Part shown: piece by piece, positions 39,108 through 51,331 of the stretch | How positions within the stretch are numbered: position 1 is the stretch's first letter | Layout of the letters: every line of letters begins with the position of its first letter | From: Pseudomonas fluorescens | Lineage (GTDB): Bacteria; Pseudomonadota; Gammaproteobacteria; Pseudomonadales; Pseudomonadaceae | Reading direction: 5' to 3' | Assembly (NCBI RefSeq): GCF_000802965.1 | Contig: NZ_JSAK01000013.1 | Span: 124,001 to 188,000 of the forward strand | DNA length: 64,000 nucleotides | Translations under genes and position numbers: made by a program | The notes under the pieces: model-generated | Database searches by the model: none | Seen by the model: the letters and a program-made list of their open reading frames with translations, nothing else | What the model was told of the DNA's origin: nothing

Positions 39108-40076
39108 TCAGTGCGTGCGGGCTACCGCGAACTCACTCAACTCAACCAACGCATCGCGATACTCGCTGGCCGGCAGCGCTTCGAGGCATTTGATCGCACG
39201 GGCCACGTAGTCGCGGGCCAGTTGCGCGGTGTATTCCAGCGAACCCGAGGCTTCCACGGCTTCGCGGATGCTTTCCAGGTCTTCGATGCCGCCTTTCTGG
39301 ATCGCCTTGCGCACCAGGGCTGCCTGTTCCGGCGTGCCTTCGCGCATGGTGTAGATCAGCGGCAGGGTCGGTTTGCCCTCGGCCAGATCGTCGCCGACGT
39401 TCTTGCCCAGGGTCTCGGCATCGCCTTTGTAATCCAGCAGGTCGTCGACCAGTTGGAAGGCAACACCCAGGTGATCGCCAAACGTGCGCAGGGCTTCAGC
39501 CTGTTCCGGCGTGGCTTCGCACAGGGCTGCAGCACTGTGGGTCGAGGCCTCGAAGAGCATCGCAGTCTTGCCGCGGATGACTTCCATATAGGTTTCTTCG
39601 GTGGTGCTGGCGTCACGGACTTTCGACAGCTGCAACACTTCGCCTTCGGCGATGATGCGCGTGGCTTGCGAGAGGATTTTCATCACTGGCATGGACCCCA
39701 GTTCGACCATCATTTCGAAAGAGCGCGAATACAGGAAGTCGCCCACCAGGACGCTGGGGGCGTTGCCCCACATGGCATTGGCGGTCGAGCGGCCACGGCG
39801 CATGCCGGACATGTCGACCACGTCGTCATGCAGCAGGGTGGCGGTGTGCAGGAATTCGATGGTCGCGGCCAAAAGTCGCAGGTCGTCGCCTTCGCGGCCA
39901 AGAGCCTTGCCACACAGCAGCACTAATAAGGGACGAAGGCGTTTGCCGCCGGCCGAGGTAATGTAGTCGCCGATTTTCGATACAAGCGGCACTCGGGAAG
40001 TCAGCTGCTTCTTGATGATGCCGTCGACGGCGCTAAAATCGTCCGCCACCGCGCGGTAGAAAGCTTGGGGTTGCAT
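39108..40076 (-). CDS. ispB: Octaprenyl (polyprenyl) diphosphate synthase
   Basis: A 322-residue trans-prenyltransferase that elongates the isoprenoid chain of ubiquinone. The first aspartate-rich motif is at 83-88 (LLHDDVVDMSGMRRGR) and the second reads FQLVDDLLDYKGD; GGKRLRPLLVLL and VFKxR-type residues near the start are also present. Product chain length (C40 or C45) cannot be told from sequence; pseudomonads usually make ubiquinone-9. Divergent from rplU. Confidence 0.95.
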   Translation of the reverse strand: MQPQAFYRAVADDFSAVDGIIKKQLTSRVPLVSKIGDYITSAGGKRLRPLLVLLCGKALGREGDDLRLLAATIEFLHTATLLHDDVVDMSGMRRGRSTANAMWGNAPSVLVGDFLYSRSFEMMVELGSMPVMKILSQATRIIAEGEVLQLSKVRDASTTEETYMEVIRGKTAMLFEASTHSAAALCEATPEQAEALRTFGDHLGVAFQLVDDLLDYKGDAETLGKNVGDDLAEGKPTLPLIYTMREGTPEQAALVRKAIQKGGIEDLESIREAVEASGSLEYTAQLARDYVARAIKCLEALPASEYRDALVELSEFAVARTH

Positions 40077-40316
40077 CAGCGACAGTCGCTCCAGAAGGGT
40101 TGCGCGGCATGCTAGGACTCACGTCCGGGCCTGTCAAGGCGCGATGGACGGCCTATTGCAAGGCGCTCGTGCCTTGCGTACAATCGCGCACCCTGAACTT
40201 CCTGGGCAGCACCTGCCTTACGCAATTGCAAGCGGGCCTTCCAGCCCCATGCAGCCATGCCAGCCAATACCTCTTCTTATAAAGAGCTGGGTGAGCAGGA
40301 TTATCGGAGAAATACC

Positions 40317-40631
40317 ATGTCTTATGCAGTAATCGTTACTGGCGGCAAGCAGTACAAAGTCGCCCCAGGTGAATACCTGAAGATCGAAAAACTGGAAATC
40401 GCTACCGGCGAATCCGTTACCTTTGATCGCGTTCTGTTGGTTGCCAATGGCGACGACGTGAATATCGGCGCTCCAGTTGTTGCTGGCGCTACCGTTGTGG
40501 CTGAAGTGATCTCCCAAGGTCGTCACGATAAAGTCCGCATCATCAAGTTCCGTCGCCGTAAGCACCACATGAAGCGTATGGGCCACCGCCAGTGGTACAC
40601 CGAGATCAAAATCACCGGTATTCAGGCTTAA
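40317..40631 (+). CDS. rplU: 50S ribosomal protein L21
   Basis: A 104-residue ribosomal protein of the large subunit that binds 23S r[23 protein letters not shown] and the basic end [20 protein letters not shown] are characteristic. The frame opens at 40257, but ATG 40317 is the standard start, with ATCGGAGAAA upstream. It forms an operon with rpmA, 35 bases away. Confidence 0.98.
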   Translation: MSYAVIVTGGKQYKVAPGEYLKIEKLEIATGESVTFDRVLLVANGDDVNIGAPVVAGATVVAEVISQGRHDKVRIIKFRRRKHHMKRMGHRQWYTEIKITGIQA

Positions 40632-40666
40632 TTTCAGCCTAATTCCTCACTAGGAGAATTGAACTC

Positions 40667-40924
40667 ATGGCACACAAAAAAGCTGGTGGTAGTACCCGTA
40701 ACGGTCGCGACTCAGAAGCCAAACGCCTTGGCGTGAAGATGTATGGCGGCCAGGCTATCAAAGCAGGCAACATCATCGTGCGTCAGCGCGGCACCCAATT
40801 CCACGCTGGCTACGGCGTTGGCATGGGTAAAGATCACACCCTCTTCGCTAAAGTCGAAGGCGTGATCAAGTTCGAAGTAAAAGGCGCCTTCGGTCGTCGT
40901 TACGTGAGCGTAGTCGCGGCTTAA
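40667..40924 (+). CDS. rpmA: 50S ribosomal protein L27
   Basis: An 85-residue ribosomal protein whose N-terminal tail reaches the peptidyl-transferase centre. [20 protein letters not shown] and [20 protein letters not shown] match the family perfectly, and there is no extra N-terminal extension of the Firmicutes type. TAGGAGAA lies before the start. A terminator follows. Confidence 0.98.
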   Translation: MAHKKAGGSTRNGRDSEAKRLGVKMYGGQAIKAGNIIVRQRGTQFHAGYGVGMGKDHTLFAKVEGVIKFEVKGAFGRRYVSVVAA

Positions 40925-40939
40925 TCGCGCGATCGCTGG

Positions 40940-40968
40940 AAAAGCCCTGTCTCGCGACGGGGCTTTTT
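40940..40968 (+). terminator. Rho-independent terminator of rplU-rpmA
   Basis: AAAGCCCTGTC-TCG-CGACGGGGCTTTTT with one mismatch-type pair in the stem and a T-run. Confidence 0.9.
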
Positions 40969-41080
40969 CGTTTGTGGGGTGAGTCTCTTGCAAAGCTGTT
41001 TGTATGGGCTGTCGGCGTACGATGTAGATGTCGTGTTTTGGGGTCGCTGCGCTCATTTTTGCAAGAGTCTTATGTCTTGA

Positions 41081-42343
<1,263 letters not shown>

Positions 42344-42361
42344 TTCGTTGCGATAAACTTA

Positions 42362-42388
42362 AGCGCCGCTCAATCGAGCGGCGTTTTA
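42362..42388 (+). terminator. Rho-independent terminator of obgE
   Basis: AGCGCCGCT-CAATCG-AGCGGCGTTTTAG: an 8-bp stem and a short T-run, 20 bases after the stop. Confidence 0.82.
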
Positions 42389-42480
42389 GTATCTGCAAAT
42401 CGATCGTTGGTCACGAATAACCACGAATAACGTCACGGGCAGTGCCAGGTCGCGCTGTCCTCAAGCTAAGGTTGAAGATG

Positions 42481-43599
42481 ATGCGGAGCAAGGTGACAGG
42501 TGCGCAGCGTTGGGTCGTGAAGATCGGCAGCGCTTTGCTGACAGCGGACGGCAAAGGCCTGGATCGCGCAGCAATGGGTGTCTGGGTAGAGCAGATGGTG
42601 GCCTTGCATGAGGCGGGTGTCGAGTTGGTGCTGGTGTCCTCCGGGGCGGTGGCGGCCGGCATGAGCCGTCTGGGCTGGACCGCGCGACCCAGTGCGATGC
42701 ACGAGCTTCAAGCTGCTGCTGCAATCGGCCAGATGGGCTTGGTGCAGGCCTGGGAGTCGAGCTTTGCCGAGCATGGTCGGCACACTGCGCAGATTCTCCT
42801 GACTCACGATGATCTGTCTGACCGCAAGCGCTACTTGAACGCTCGCAGTACCTTGCGTGCGTTGGTTGAGTTGAAGGTCATTCCGGTGATCAACGAGAAC
42901 GACACCGTGGTCACCGACGAAATCCGTTTCGGCGACAACGATACCCTGGCGGCGCTGGTGGCCAACCTGGTCGAGGCTGACTTGCTGGTGATCTTGACGG
43001 ATCGCGATGGCATGTTCGACGCCGATCCGCGCAACAATCCAGATGCCCAGCTGATTTACGAGGCCCGTGCCGATGATCCGTCGCTCGATGCGGTGGCGGG
43101 CGGTACGGGTGGTGCGCTGGGGCGTGGCGGCATGCAGACCAAACTGCGTGCGGCGCGTCTGGCGGCGCGTTCCGGTGCTCATACGATCATCGTGGGTGGG
43201 CGTCTTGAGCGTGTGCTGGATCGCCTCAAGGCGGGCGAGCGCATCGGCACCTTGCTCTCACCTGAGCGCGGCATGCTGGCGGCGCGCAAGCAGTGGCTGG
43301 CCGGGCATCTGCAAACCCGTGGCACCCTGGTGCTCGATGAGGGTGCGGTGACGGCGTTGTCCCAAGGCAACAAGAGCTTGCTGCCGGTGGGTGTGAAACT
43401 GGTTCAGGGTAGCTTCCGTCGTGGTGAAATGGTGGTCTGCGTGGCGCCGGATGGTCGTGAGATTGCCCGTGGCCTGGCTAACTACAGTGCGCTGGAAGCG
43501 CAAAAAATCATCGGTCAGTCGTCTGAGGCGATTGTCGGTTTGCTGGGTTACATGGCGGAGCCAGAGCTGGTTCATCGCGATAACCTGATTCTGGTCTGA
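42481..43599 (+). CDS. proB: Glutamate 5-kinase
   Basis: A 372-residue enzyme for the first step of proline synthesis (glutamate to glutamyl-5-phosphate). The amino-acid-kinase domain is seen in [32 protein letters not shown] and [20 protein letters not shown]; a C-terminal PUA domain follows from about residue 275. ATG 42481 ([11 protein letters not shown]) gives the length known for Pseudomonas ProB; earlier ATG codons lie in the same frame. Confidence 0.96.
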   Translation: MRSKVTGAQRWVVKIGSALLTADGKGLDRAAMGVWVEQMVALHEAGVELVLVSSGAVAAGMSRLGWTARPSAMHELQAAAAIGQMGLVQAWESSFAEHGRHTAQILLTHDDLSDRKRYLNARSTLRALVELKVIPVINENDTVVTDEIRFGDNDTLAALVANLVEADLLVILTDRDGMFDADPRNNPDAQLIYEARADDPSLDAVAGGTGGALGRGGMQTKLRAARLAARSGAHTIIVGGRLERVLDRLKAGERIGTLLSPERGMLAARKQWLAGHLQTRGTLVLDEGAVTALSQGNKSLLPVGVKLVQGSFRRGEMVVCVAPDGREIARGLANYSALEAQKIIGQSSEAIVGLLGYMAEPELVHRDNLILV

Positions 43600-43611
43600 G
43601 GGAATACCTGA

Positions 43612-44079
43612 ATGCGTGTAGCAAAAGGACTATTGGGGTTGCTGCTGGCGATGCCGCTGCTGGCCTCGGCCGAGGAAATTGGCCAGGTGTCGACGGTGTT
43701 CAAATTCGTCGGCCCGAACGACCGGATCGTCGTCGAGGCGTTTGATGATCCGAAGGTCGAAGGTGTGACCTGCTATCTGTCGCGCGCCAAGACTGGTGGT
43801 GTGAAGGGTGGTTTGGGGTTGGCCGAAGATCGAGCCGAGGCTTCCATTGCTTGTCGCCAGGTCGGGCCCATCAGCTTCAAGGGTGAGCTGAAGGATGGTG
43901 ACGAGGTGTTCAAGGAGCGCACGTCCCTGGTGTTCAAGACCATGCAGGTGGTGCGTTTCCTGGACAAGAGGCGCAATACGCTGGTGTATCTGGTGTATAG
44001 CGATCGTTTGATCGAGGGCAGTCCGCAGAATGCCGTGACGGCGATTCCGATCTTGCCGTGGGTGCCAGTCCAGCAATAA
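43612..44079 (+). CDS. creA: CreA family exported protein
   Basis: A 155-residue periplasmic protein. The signal peptide is [20 protein letters not shown] and the mature part reads [39 protein letters not shown] and [20 protein letters not shown], all typical of CreA. The protein is widely conserved but without a clear function. It lies 12 bases after proB, so it is probably co-transcribed. Confidence 0.93.
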   Translation: MRVAKGLLGLLLAMPLLASAEEIGQVSTVFKFVGPNDRIVVEAFDDPKVEGVTCYLSRAKTGGVKGGLGLAEDRAEASIACRQVGPISFKGELKDGDEVFKERTSLVFKTMQVVRFLDKRRNTLVYLVYSDRLIEGSPQNAVTAIPILPWVPVQQ

Positions 44080-44092
44080 CAACGCTAAACCA

Positions 44093-44184
44093 TTGTAGGA
44101 GTGAGCCTGCTCGCGAAAGCGGTGTGCCAGTCACACTTGATGTCGACTGACACGTCGTTATCACGAGCAGGCTCACTCCTACAT
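44093..44184. repeat. Paired extragenic palindrome, GTAGGAGTGAGCCTGCTCGCGA type
   Basis: TTGTAGGAGTGAGCCTGCTC and its inverted copy enclose about 45 bases, between the convergent creA and rpsT. Confidence 0.87.
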
Positions 44185-44216
44185 TTTTTGCGGTGATTTT
44201 CTAAATCGCAGGCAAT

Positions 44217-44246
44217 AAAAAACCGACCCTAAGGTCGGTTTTTTAA
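44217..44246 (-). terminator. Terminator of rpsT
   Basis: AAAAAACCGACC-CTAA-GGTCGGTTTTTTAA, a symmetric element that acts on the minus strand after rpsT. Confidence 0.92.
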
Positions 44247-44258
44247 TGAACGCGTCGC

Positions 44259-44537
44259 TTAGGCAGCAGCGGCAACGTTCAGGGCCTTTACGTGGCCATT
44301 CAGGCGGCTCTTATGACGAGCAGCCTTGTTCTTGTGGATGATGCCTTTATCGGCCATACGGTCGATAACTGGCACAGCCAGAACGTAAGCAGCTTGAGCT
44401 TTTTCAGCGTCTTTTGCGTCGATGGCCTTAACTACATTCTTGATGTAGGTACGAACCATGGAACGCAGGCTGGCGTTGTGGCTGCGACGCTTCTCAGCCT
44501 GTTTTGCACGTTTTTTGGCGGAAGGTGAGTTGGCCAC
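44259..44537 (-). CDS. rpsT: 30S ribosomal protein S20
   Basis: A 92-residue basic protein that binds 16S r[23 protein letters not shown] and [20 protein letters not shown] (shown without flanks) are invariant family parts. The terminator is 13 bases after the stop. It is divergent from murJ. Confidence 0.98.
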   Translation of the reverse strand: MANSPSAKKRAKQAEKRRSHNASLRSMVRTYIKNVVKAIDAKDAEKAQAAYVLAVPVIDRMADKGIIHKNKAARHKSRLNGHVKALNVAAAA

Positions 44538-44789
44538 CGTCGAGCTCCTCGAAAGACTTTTTAGGAAATAGCAAACAAAATAGGCCGCGAATCATGCCGA
44601 TGAGTTGAGGTGTTGTCAAGGGCGGTTGAGACGTTCCGCTAAGTGGTAGGTGCTGCACGACTGGATATTTCTTTCCAGCGTACGACCTGTAAACTCGCGA
44701 GCTTTGGCTCAGTGCTGTTGCGGCGCGGAGTATCGCATAAGTAGGCGCATTGTTCGCCTGCTGTTTATCGACAGGCACAAACTCTTTCA

Positions 44790-46328
44790 ATGAATCTGCT
44801 CAAATCGTTGGCCGCCGTCAGCTCTATCACGATGATTTCCCGGGTTCTGGGGTTCGTTCGTGACACCCTCATTGCGCGCATATTTGGCGCGGGAATGGCG
44901 ACCGACGCCTTCTTCATTGCCTTCAAATTGCCCAATCTGTTGCGGCGAATCTTTGCCGAAGGGGCTTTTTCCCAGGCGTTCGTGCCGATTCTCGCGGAAT
45001 ACAAAAGCCAACAGGGCGATGAAGCGACGCGAACATTTATTGCCTACGTTTCGGGCCTGCTGACACTGGTTTTGGCTTTAGTCACTGTGCTGGGCATGAT
45101 TGCCGCGCCGTGGGTGATCTGGGTGACAGCGCCGGGTTTCACCAATACTCCGGAAAAATTCGAGCTGACCTCCAGTCTGCTGCGGGTAACATTTCCCTAC
45201 ATATTGCTGATCTCCTTGTCTTCGTTGGCGGGCGCGATCCTCAACACCTGGAACCGTTTTTCGGTGCCGGCATTCGTGCCGACCCTGCTTAACGTCAGCA
45301 TGATCATCTTTGCGCTGTTCCTGACGCCGTACTTCGATCCACCGGTCATGGCGCTGGGTTGGGCGGTATTGGCGGGCGGCCTGGCACAACTGCTCTATCA
45401 ACTGCCGCATCTGAAAAAGATCGGCATGCTGGTGCTGCCGCGCCTGAATCTGCGCGACAGCGGCGTCTGGCGGGTGATGAAGCAGATGCTGCCGGCGATA
45501 CTCGGCGTGTCGGTGAGTCAGATCTCGCTGATCATCAACACTATTTTTGCCTCGTTCCTGGTCGCCGGCTCCGTGTCGTGGATGTACTACGCCGACCGTT
45601 TGATGGAGCTGCCGTCCGGTGTGCTCGGCGTGGCGTTGGGGACGATTCTGTTGCCAACCCTGGCCAAGACCTACGCCAGCAATGATCGCCAGGAGTACTC
45701 GCGCATCCTCGATTGGGGCCTGCGCCTGTGCTTCGTGCTGGTGTTGCCTTGCGCTCTGGCGTTGGGGATTCTGGCTGAGCCACTGACGGTCTCGTTGTTC
45801 CAGTATGGTCAGTTCGATGCACATGACGCGGCCATGACCCAGCGTGCCTTGATTGCGTATTCGGTCGGTTTGCTCGGGATTATTGTGATTAAAGTGCTGG
45901 CTCCTGGCTTTTATGCGCAACAAAACATCCGCACGCCGGTAAAAATTGCGATTTTCACGCTGGTCGTCACGCAGCTGTTCAACCTGGTGCTGATCGGCCC
46001 GCTGGCTCACGCAGGTCTGGCACTCGCCATCAGCGCCGGAGCCTGTCTCAATGCCGGGCTGCTCTTCTATCAACTGCGCAAGCAGCAGATGTATCAGCCG
46101 CAACCGGGTTGGGCCAAGTTCAGTTTCAAGCTGGTAATCGCGGTCACGGTGATGTCCGCAGTATTGCTGGCCGGGATGCACTTCATGCCGGCCTGGGGCG
46201 AGGGGCAGATGCTTGAACGCTTCCTGCGCCTGGGTGCCTTGGTGGTCGCTGGTGTGGTGGCGTATTTCGGCATGTTAGTGTTGATGGGCTTCCGCTTGCG
46301 CGACTTCAATCGCAAGGCGCTTGGCTGA
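44790..46328 (+). CDS. murJ: Lipid II flippase MurJ
   Basis: A 512-residue inner-membrane protein with about 14 hydrophobic segments that flips the peptidoglycan precursor lipid II to the outer face. The start [20 protein letters not shown], the [12 protein letters not shown] loop and [20 protein letters not shown] are diagnostic. It heads the murJ-ribF-ileS-lspA-fkpB-ispH series and is divergent from rpsT, a common order in Pseudomonas. Confidence 0.97.
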   Translation: MNLLKSLAAVSSITMISRVLGFVRDTLIARIFGAGMATDAFFIAFKLPNLLRRIFAEGAFSQAFVPILAEYKSQQGDEATRTFIAYVSGLLTLVLALVTVLGMIAAPWVIWVTAPGFTNTPEKFELTSSLLRVTFPYILLISLSSLAGAILNTWNRFSVPAFVPTLLNVSMIIFALFLTPYFDPPVMALGWAVLAGGLAQLLYQLPHLKKIGMLVLPRLNLRDSGVWRVMKQMLPAILGVSVSQISLIINTIFASFLVAGSVSWMYYADRLMELPSGVLGVALGTILLPTLAKTYASNDRQEYSRILDWGLRLCFVLVLPCALALGILAEPLTVSLFQYGQFDAHDAAMTQRALIAYSVGLLGIIVIKVLAPGFYAQQNIRTPVKIAIFTLVVTQLFNLVLIGPLAHAGLALAISAGACLNAGLLFYQLRKQQMYQPQPGWAKFSFKLVIAVTVMSAVLLAGMHFMPAWGEGQMLERFLRLGALVVAGVVAYFGMLVLMGFRLRDFNRKALG

Positions 46329-46457
46329 GGTCAAGGCCTCGATAAGTACGGGCGGGCCGGCGTTTTTGTCGGCTCGATTACTTTGGGATACGGTGTTGCC
46401 TGTCGTCGGCCGCCGGGTGTGGTTATAATCGACCACTTTATGAGCAAGAAGCGCGTT

Positions 46458-47408
46458 ATGCAGCTGGTTCGAGGCCTCCACAATCTGCGCCCCCAGCATC
46501 GGGGCTGTGTCGCCACTATTGGCAACTTTGACGGTGTACACCGTGGCCACCAGGCTATCCTGGCGCGGCTGCGTGAGCGTGCGCTCGAGTTGGGCGTGCC
46601 CAGCTGCGTGGTGATTTTCGAGCCGCAGCCGCGAGAGTTTTTCGCGCCGGACACTGCGCCTGCCCGACTGGCACGCTTGCGCGACAAGCTTCAGCTGCTG
46701 GCCGCCGAAGGGGTCGACCGGGTCCTGTGCCTGGCCTTCAACCAACGCCTGAGCAAGCTCAGCGCCAGTGAGTTCGTCGATACCATTCTGGTTGACGGCC
46801 TCGGCGTGCAGCACCTTGAAGTCGGCGATGACTTCCGTTTCGGCTGTGACCGGGTAGGGGATTTCGATTTCCTGCAACAGGCGGGCGTCATGCAGGGCTT
46901 TACCGTCGAAGCGGCGCAGACCGTCGAGCTCGACGGCATTCGCGTCAGCAGCACCCAGGTGCGTAATGCACTGGCTGCCGCTGACTTTGCCCTCGCCGAA
47001 CGCCTCCTCGGGCGCCCTTACCGGATTGCCGGTCGCGTGCTGCACGGCCAGAAACTGGCGCGGCAGTTGGGTACGCCCACCGCCAACATTCAGCTCAAGC
47101 GCCGTCGCGTACCGTTGACCGGGGTTTATCTGGTCAGCGTCGACCTCGACGGCAAGACCTGGCCAGGTGTCGCCAATATCGGCGTGCGGCCCACGGTCCA
47201 AGGGGATGGCAAAGCCCACCTCGAAGTCCATCTTTTAGATTTTGCCGGCGATCTGTATGACCGGCGTATGACGGTGGTTTTCCACCAAAAGCTGCGTGAA
47301 GAGCAGCGTTTCGCCTCTCTGGAGGCGCTTAAGACGGCGATCAATGCGGATGTCGCCGCCGCCCGTGCCCTGTCGCACCTAGCGCCAATCGCTAATGAAG
47401 AGCCTTAA
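46458..47408 (+). CDS. ribF: Bifunctional riboflavin kinase/FAD synthetase
   Basis: A 316-residue enzyme that makes FMN and FAD. The N-terminal FAD synthetase domain has the nucleotidyl-transferase motif ATIGNFDGVHRGHQAIL and RVSSTQVRNAL; the C-terminal kinase domain has RVLHGQKLARQLGTPTANIQ. ATG 46458 (MQLVRGLHNLRPQHRG) is the usual start; ATG 46440 in the same frame is an alternative. Its stop is directly followed by the ileS start codon. Confidence 0.95.
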   Translation: MQLVRGLHNLRPQHRGCVATIGNFDGVHRGHQAILARLRERALELGVPSCVVIFEPQPREFFAPDTAPARLARLRDKLQLLAAEGVDRVLCLAFNQRLSKLSASEFVDTILVDGLGVQHLEVGDDFRFGCDRVGDFDFLQQAGVMQGFTVEAAQTVELDGIRVSSTQVRNALAAADFALAERLLGRPYRIAGRVLHGQKLARQLGTPTANIQLKRRRVPLTGVYLVSVDLDGKTWPGVANIGVRPTVQGDGKAHLEVHLLDFAGDLYDRRMTVVFHQKLREEQRFASLEALKTAINADVAAARALSHLAPIANEEP

Positions 47409-50240
47409 ATGACCGACTATAAATCCACGCTAAACCTTCCGGACACCGCCTTCCCAATGAAGGCCGGCCTGCCACAGCGCGAACCGCAGATTCTGCAGCG
47501 CTGGGACAGTATTGGCCTGTACGGAAAGTTGCGCGAGATTGGCAAGGATCGTCCGAAGTTCGTCCTGCACGACGGTCCTCCGTATGCCAACGGCACGATT
47601 CACATCGGTCACGCACTGAACAAGATTCTCAAGGACATGATCATCCGCTCGAAGACCCTGTCGGGCTTCGACGCGCCTTATGTTCCGGGCTGGGACTGCC
47701 ACGGCCTGCCGATCGAGCACAAAGTCGAAGTGACCCACGGCAAGAACCTGGGCGCGGACAAGACCCGCGAACTGTGCCGTGCCTACGCCACCGAGCAGAT
47801 CGAAGGCCAGAAATCCGAATTCATCCGTCTGGGCGTGTTGGGCGACTTCGCCAACCCGTACAAGACCATGGACTTCAAGAACGAGGCCGGTGAAATCCGT
47901 GCCCTGGCTGAAATCGTAAAAGGCGGTTTTGTGTTCAAGGGCCTCAAGCCCGTGAACTGGTGCTTCGACTGCGGTTCGGCCCTGGCCGAAGCGGAAGTCG
48001 AGTACGAGAACAAGAAGTCCTCGACCATCGACGTGGCGTTCCCGATCGCCGACGAAGCCCAACTGGCTGCCGCGTTCGGTCTGCCAGCGCTGGCCAAGCC
48101 TGCTTCGATCGTGATCTGGACCACCACCCCGTGGACCATCCCGGCCAACCAGGCGCTGAACGTCCACCCGGAATTCAACTACGCCCTGGTCGATGTCGGC
48201 GACAAACTGCTGGTGCTGGCTGAAGAGCTGGTCGAGTCGTGCCTGGCGCGCTACTCGCTGGAAGGTTCGGTCATTGCGACCACCACCGGTAAAGCGCTGG
48301 AGCTGATCAACTTCCGTCACCCGTTCTACGACCGTCTGTCGCCGGTTTACCTGGCTGACTATGTTGAACTGGGCGCGGGCACGGGCGTGGTTCACTCCGC
48401 ACCGGCCTACGGTGTGGACGACTTCGTGACCTGCAAGAAATACGGCATGGTCAACGACGACATCCTCAATCCGGTCCAAAGCAACGGCGTTTACGCGACC
48501 TCGCTGGAATTCTTCGGCGGGCAGTTCATCTGGAAGGCCAACCCGGCCATCGTCGACAAGCTGACCGAAGTCGGTGCGCTGCTGCACACCACCATCATCG
48601 AACACAGCTACATGCACTGCTGGCGCCACAAGACTCCGCTGATCTATCGCGCCACCGCGCAATGGTTCATCGGCATGGACAAGCAGCCAACCACCGGCGA
48701 CACCCTGCGCCAGCGTTCGATCAAAGCCATCGAAGACACCAAGTTCGTTCCGACCTGGGGCCAGGCGCGCCTGCACTCGATGATCGCCAACCGTCCGGAC
48801 TGGTGCATTTCCCGTCAGCGCAACTGGGGTGTGCCGATCCCGTTCTTCCTGAACAAGGAAAGCGGCGAGCTGCACCCACGTACCGTTGAGCTGATGGAAG
48901 AAGTCGCCAAGCGCGTCGAAGTCGAAGGCATCGAAGCCTGGTTCAAGCTGGATGCCGCCGAACTGCTGGGCGCTGAAGCACCGCAGTACGACAAGATCAG
49001 CGACACACTCGACGTCTGGTTCGACTCGGGCACCACGCACTGGCACGTCCTGCGCGGTTCGCACCCGATGGGCCACGAAAGCGGTCCACGCGCCGACCTG
49101 TACCTGGAAGGTTCGGACCAGCATCGCGGCTGGTTCCACTCGTCGCTGCTGACCGGTTGCGCCATCGACAACCACGCCCCGTACCGCGAGCTGCTGACCC
49201 ACGGTTTCACCGTCGACGAGTCTGGCCGCAAGATGTCCAAGTCGTTGGGCAACGTGATTGCGCCACAAAAAGTCAACGACACCCTGGGCGCCGACATCAT
49301 GCGTCTGTGGGTTGCGTCGACCGATTACTCGGGTGAAATGGCGGTTTCCGAGCAGATCCTGCAACGCAGTGCGGACGCCTACCGGCGTATCCGTAACACC
49401 GCGCGCTTCCTGCTTTCCAACCTGACCGGTTTCAACCCGGCCACCGACTTGCTGCCGGCCGAAGAAATGCTCGCGCTGGACCGTTGGGCTGTGGATCGCA
49501 CCCTGTTGCTGCAACGCGAGTTGCAAGAGCACTACGACGAGTACCGCTTCTGGAACGTCTACTCGAAGATCCACAACTTCTGCGTGCAGGAGCTGGGCGG
49601 TTTCTACCTCGATATCATCAAAGACCGTCAGTACACCACTGGCGCCGACAGCAAGGCTCGCCGTTCCTGCCAGACCGCGCTGTTCCACATCTCTGAAGCG
49701 CTGGTTCGCTGGATCGCGCCGATCCTGGCGTTCACCGCTGACGAACTGTGGCAATACCTGCCGGGCGAGCGTAACGAGTCGGTCATGCTCAACACCTGGT
49801 ACGAAGGTCTGACCGAACTGCCGGAAGGCTTCGAGCTGGGTCGCGCCTACTGGGATCGCATCATGGAAGTGAAGGTCGCGGTCAACAAAGAGATGGAAAT
49901 CCAGCGTGCGGCCAAGGCCGTCGGTGGCAATCTGCAAGCGGAAGTCACGTTGTTTGCCGAAGATGCGCTGACCGCCGACCTGGCCAAGCTGAGCAACGAA
50001 CTGCGTTTCGTATTGATCACTTCGACCGCCAGCGTTGCGCCTTTTGTTCAGGCGCCAGCGGACGCGGTAGTCACCGAAGTCAGCGGTTTGAAGCTGAAAA
50101 TCGTCAAGTCGGCCTTCGCCAAGTGCGCCCGTTGCTGGCACTGCCGTGAAGACGTCGGCGTGAACCCGGAGCATCCGGAAATCTGCGGCCGTTGCGTCGA
50201 CAACATCAGCGGTGCGGGCGAGGTACGTCACTATGCCTAA
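47409..50240 (+). CDS. ileS: Isoleucyl-tRNA synthetase
   Basis: A 943-residue class I synthetase. HIGH is at 65-68 and KMSKS at 608-612; the editing domain has the [16 protein letters not shown] motif, and the C-terminal zinc finger [12 protein letters not shown]...CGRC is complete, as in the bacterial mupirocin-sensitive type. The start touches the ribF stop and the end overlaps lspA by 8 bases, so translation is coupled on both sides. Confidence 0.98.
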   Translation: MTDYKSTLNLPDTAFPMKAGLPQREPQILQRWDSIGLYGKLREIGKDRPKFVLHDGPPYANGTIHIGHALNKILKDMIIRSKTLSGFDAPYVPGWDCHGLPIEHKVEVTHGKNLGADKTRELCRAYATEQIEGQKSEFIRLGVLGDFANPYKTMDFKNEAGEIRALAEIVKGGFVFKGLKPVNWCFDCGSALAEAEVEYENKKSSTIDVAFPIADEAQLAAAFGLPALAKPASIVIWTTTPWTIPANQALNVHPEFNYALVDVGDKLLVLAEELVESCLARYSLEGSVIATTTGKALELINFRHPFYDRLSPVYLADYVELGAGTGVVHSAPAYGVDDFVTCKKYGMVNDDILNPVQSNGVYATSLEFFGGQFIWKANPAIVDKLTEVGALLHTTIIEHSYMHCWRHKTPLIYRATAQWFIGMDKQPTTGDTLRQRSIKAIEDTKFVPTWGQARLHSMIANRPDWCISRQRNWGVPIPFFLNKESGELHPRTVELMEEVAKRVEVEGIEAWFKLDAAELLGAEAPQYDKISDTLDVWFDSGTTHWHVLRGSHPMGHESGPRADLYLEGSDQHRGWFHSSLLTGCAIDNHAPYRELLTHGFTVDESGRKMSKSLGNVIAPQKVNDTLGADIMRLWVASTDYSGEMAVSEQILQRSADAYRRIRNTARFLLSNLTGFNPATDLLPAEEMLALDRWAVDRTLLLQRELQEHYDEYRFWNVYSKIHNFCVQELGGFYLDIIKDRQYTTGADSKARRSCQTALFHISEALVRWIAPILAFTADELWQYLPGERNESVMLNTWYEGLTELPEGFELGRAYWDRIMEVKVAVNKEMEIQRAAKAVGGNLQAEVTLFAEDALTADLAKLSNELRFVLITSTASVAPFVQAPADAVVTEVSGLKLKIVKSAFAKCARCWHCREDVGVNPEHPEICGRCVDNISGAGEVRHYA

Positions 50241-50745
50241 TGCCGTTGGCCGTTTCGGACGGCTGGGCTGGCTCTGGTTGAGCTTGTTGGTTCTGGTCAT
50301 CGACCAGGCCAGCAAGTTCTACTTCGAAGGCAAGCTCGAGATGTATCAGCAAATCGTGGTGATTCCCGATTTGTTCAGCTGGACCCTGGCCTATAACACC
50401 GGTGCGGCGTTCAGCTTCCTGGCCGACAGCTCCGGCTGGCAACGCTGGCTGTTTGCCCTGATCGCCGTGGTGGTCAGTGCGGTGCTGGTGGTGTGGCTCA
50501 AGCGTCTGGGGCGCAACGAGACCTGGCTGGCCATTGCGCTGGCGCTGGTGCTCGGCGGTGCGCTAGGCAACCTGTATGACCGCATTGCCCTGGGCCATGT
50601 GATCGATTTCATCCTGGTGCATTGGCAGAACAGCTGGCATTTCCCGGCGTTCAACTTTGCCGACAGTGCAATTACTGTGGGCGCTGTCATGCTGGCACTG
50701 GATATGTTCAAAAGTAAAAAGACCGGAGAAGCCGTTCATGACTGA
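50233..50745 (+). CDS. lspA: Lipoprotein signal peptidase (signal peptidase II)
   Basis: A 170-residue inner-membrane aspartyl protease that removes the signal peptide of lipoproteins. Four hydrophobic segments and the two catalytic aspartate regions ([16 protein letters not shown] and FNFADSAI) are intact. It starts inside ileS (ATG 50233) and overlaps fkpB by 8 bases. It should serve the many lipoproteins in this window. Confidence 0.97.
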   Translation: MPNAVGRFGRLGWLWLSLLVLVIDQASKFYFEGKLEMYQQIVVIPDLFSWTLAYNTGAAFSFLADSSGWQRWLFALIAVVVSAVLVVWLKRLGRNETWLAIALALVLGGALGNLYDRIALGHVIDFILVHWQNSWHFPAFNFADSAITVGAVMLALDMFKSKKTGEAVHD

Positions 50746-51190
50746 ACAGGTATTGGCTGAGCAACGCATCGGCCAGAACACGGAAGTCACCTTGCATTTC
50801 GCATTGCGCCTGGAGAACGGCGACACGGTGGACAGCACCTTCGATAAAGCCCCGGCGACCTTCAAGGTGGGTGATGGCAACCTGCTTCCAGGTTTCGAAG
50901 CGGCGCTGTTCGGCTTCAAGGCTGGCGACAAGCGCACACTGAGCATCGAGCCGGAAAACGCTTTCGGTCAGCCCAACCCGCAAAACGTGCAGATCATCCC
51001 GCGCTCGCAGTTCCAGGACATGGACCTGTCGCCCGGTTTGCTGGTGATCTTCAACGATGCGGCCAATACTGAGTTGCCGGGTGTGGTCAAAGAGTTCGAT
51101 GACGCGCAAGTGACCATCGACTTCAACCACCCGCTGGCAGGCAAGACCCTGACCTTTGACGTGGAAATCATCTCTGTCAAAGCGCTGTAA
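50738..51190 (+). CDS. fkpB: FKBP-type peptidyl-prolyl isomerase (SlpA-like)
   Basis: A 150-residue FKBP of the SlyD/SlpA group. EVTLHFALRLENGDTVDSTF and LPGFEAALFGFKAGDKRTLS and the NHPLAGKTLTFDVEIISV end are typical; an IF (insert-in-flap) region lies between. The His-rich metal tail of SlyD is absent, which points to SlpA. The start ATG 50738 overlaps the lspA end. Confidence 0.93.
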   Translation: MTEQVLAEQRIGQNTEVTLHFALRLENGDTVDSTFDKAPATFKVGDGNLLPGFEAALFGFKAGDKRTLSIEPENAFGQPNPQNVQIIPRSQFQDMDLSPGLLVIFNDAANTELPGVVKEFDDAQVTIDFNHPLAGKTLTFDVEIISVKAL

Positions 51191-51199
51191 TCGCTTTTC

Positions 51200-51284
51200 T
51201 GTAGGAGCCGGCTTGCTGGCGAAGAGGCCATGAAGCCTTGCGGTGAGTCCAATGGCCTCATCGCCAGCAAGCCGGCTCCTGCAG
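51200..51284. repeat. Paired extragenic palindrome, GTAGGAGCCGGCTTGCTGGCGA type
   Basis: CTGTAGGAGCCGGCTTGCTG and its inverted copy enclose about 35 bases between fkpB and ispH. Confidence 0.9.
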
Positions 51285-51331
51285 TAAGTTGTAATGATCT
51301 GAATTCTTGCGCGCAAGACACGAGGCACAGC

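Noticed and set aside
47430..50315. 961-codon open frame on the strand opposite ileS
   Set aside because: It is a shadow of a high-G+C gene with strong codon bias; its translation has no domain sense, and ileS with HIGH and KMSKS is certain.
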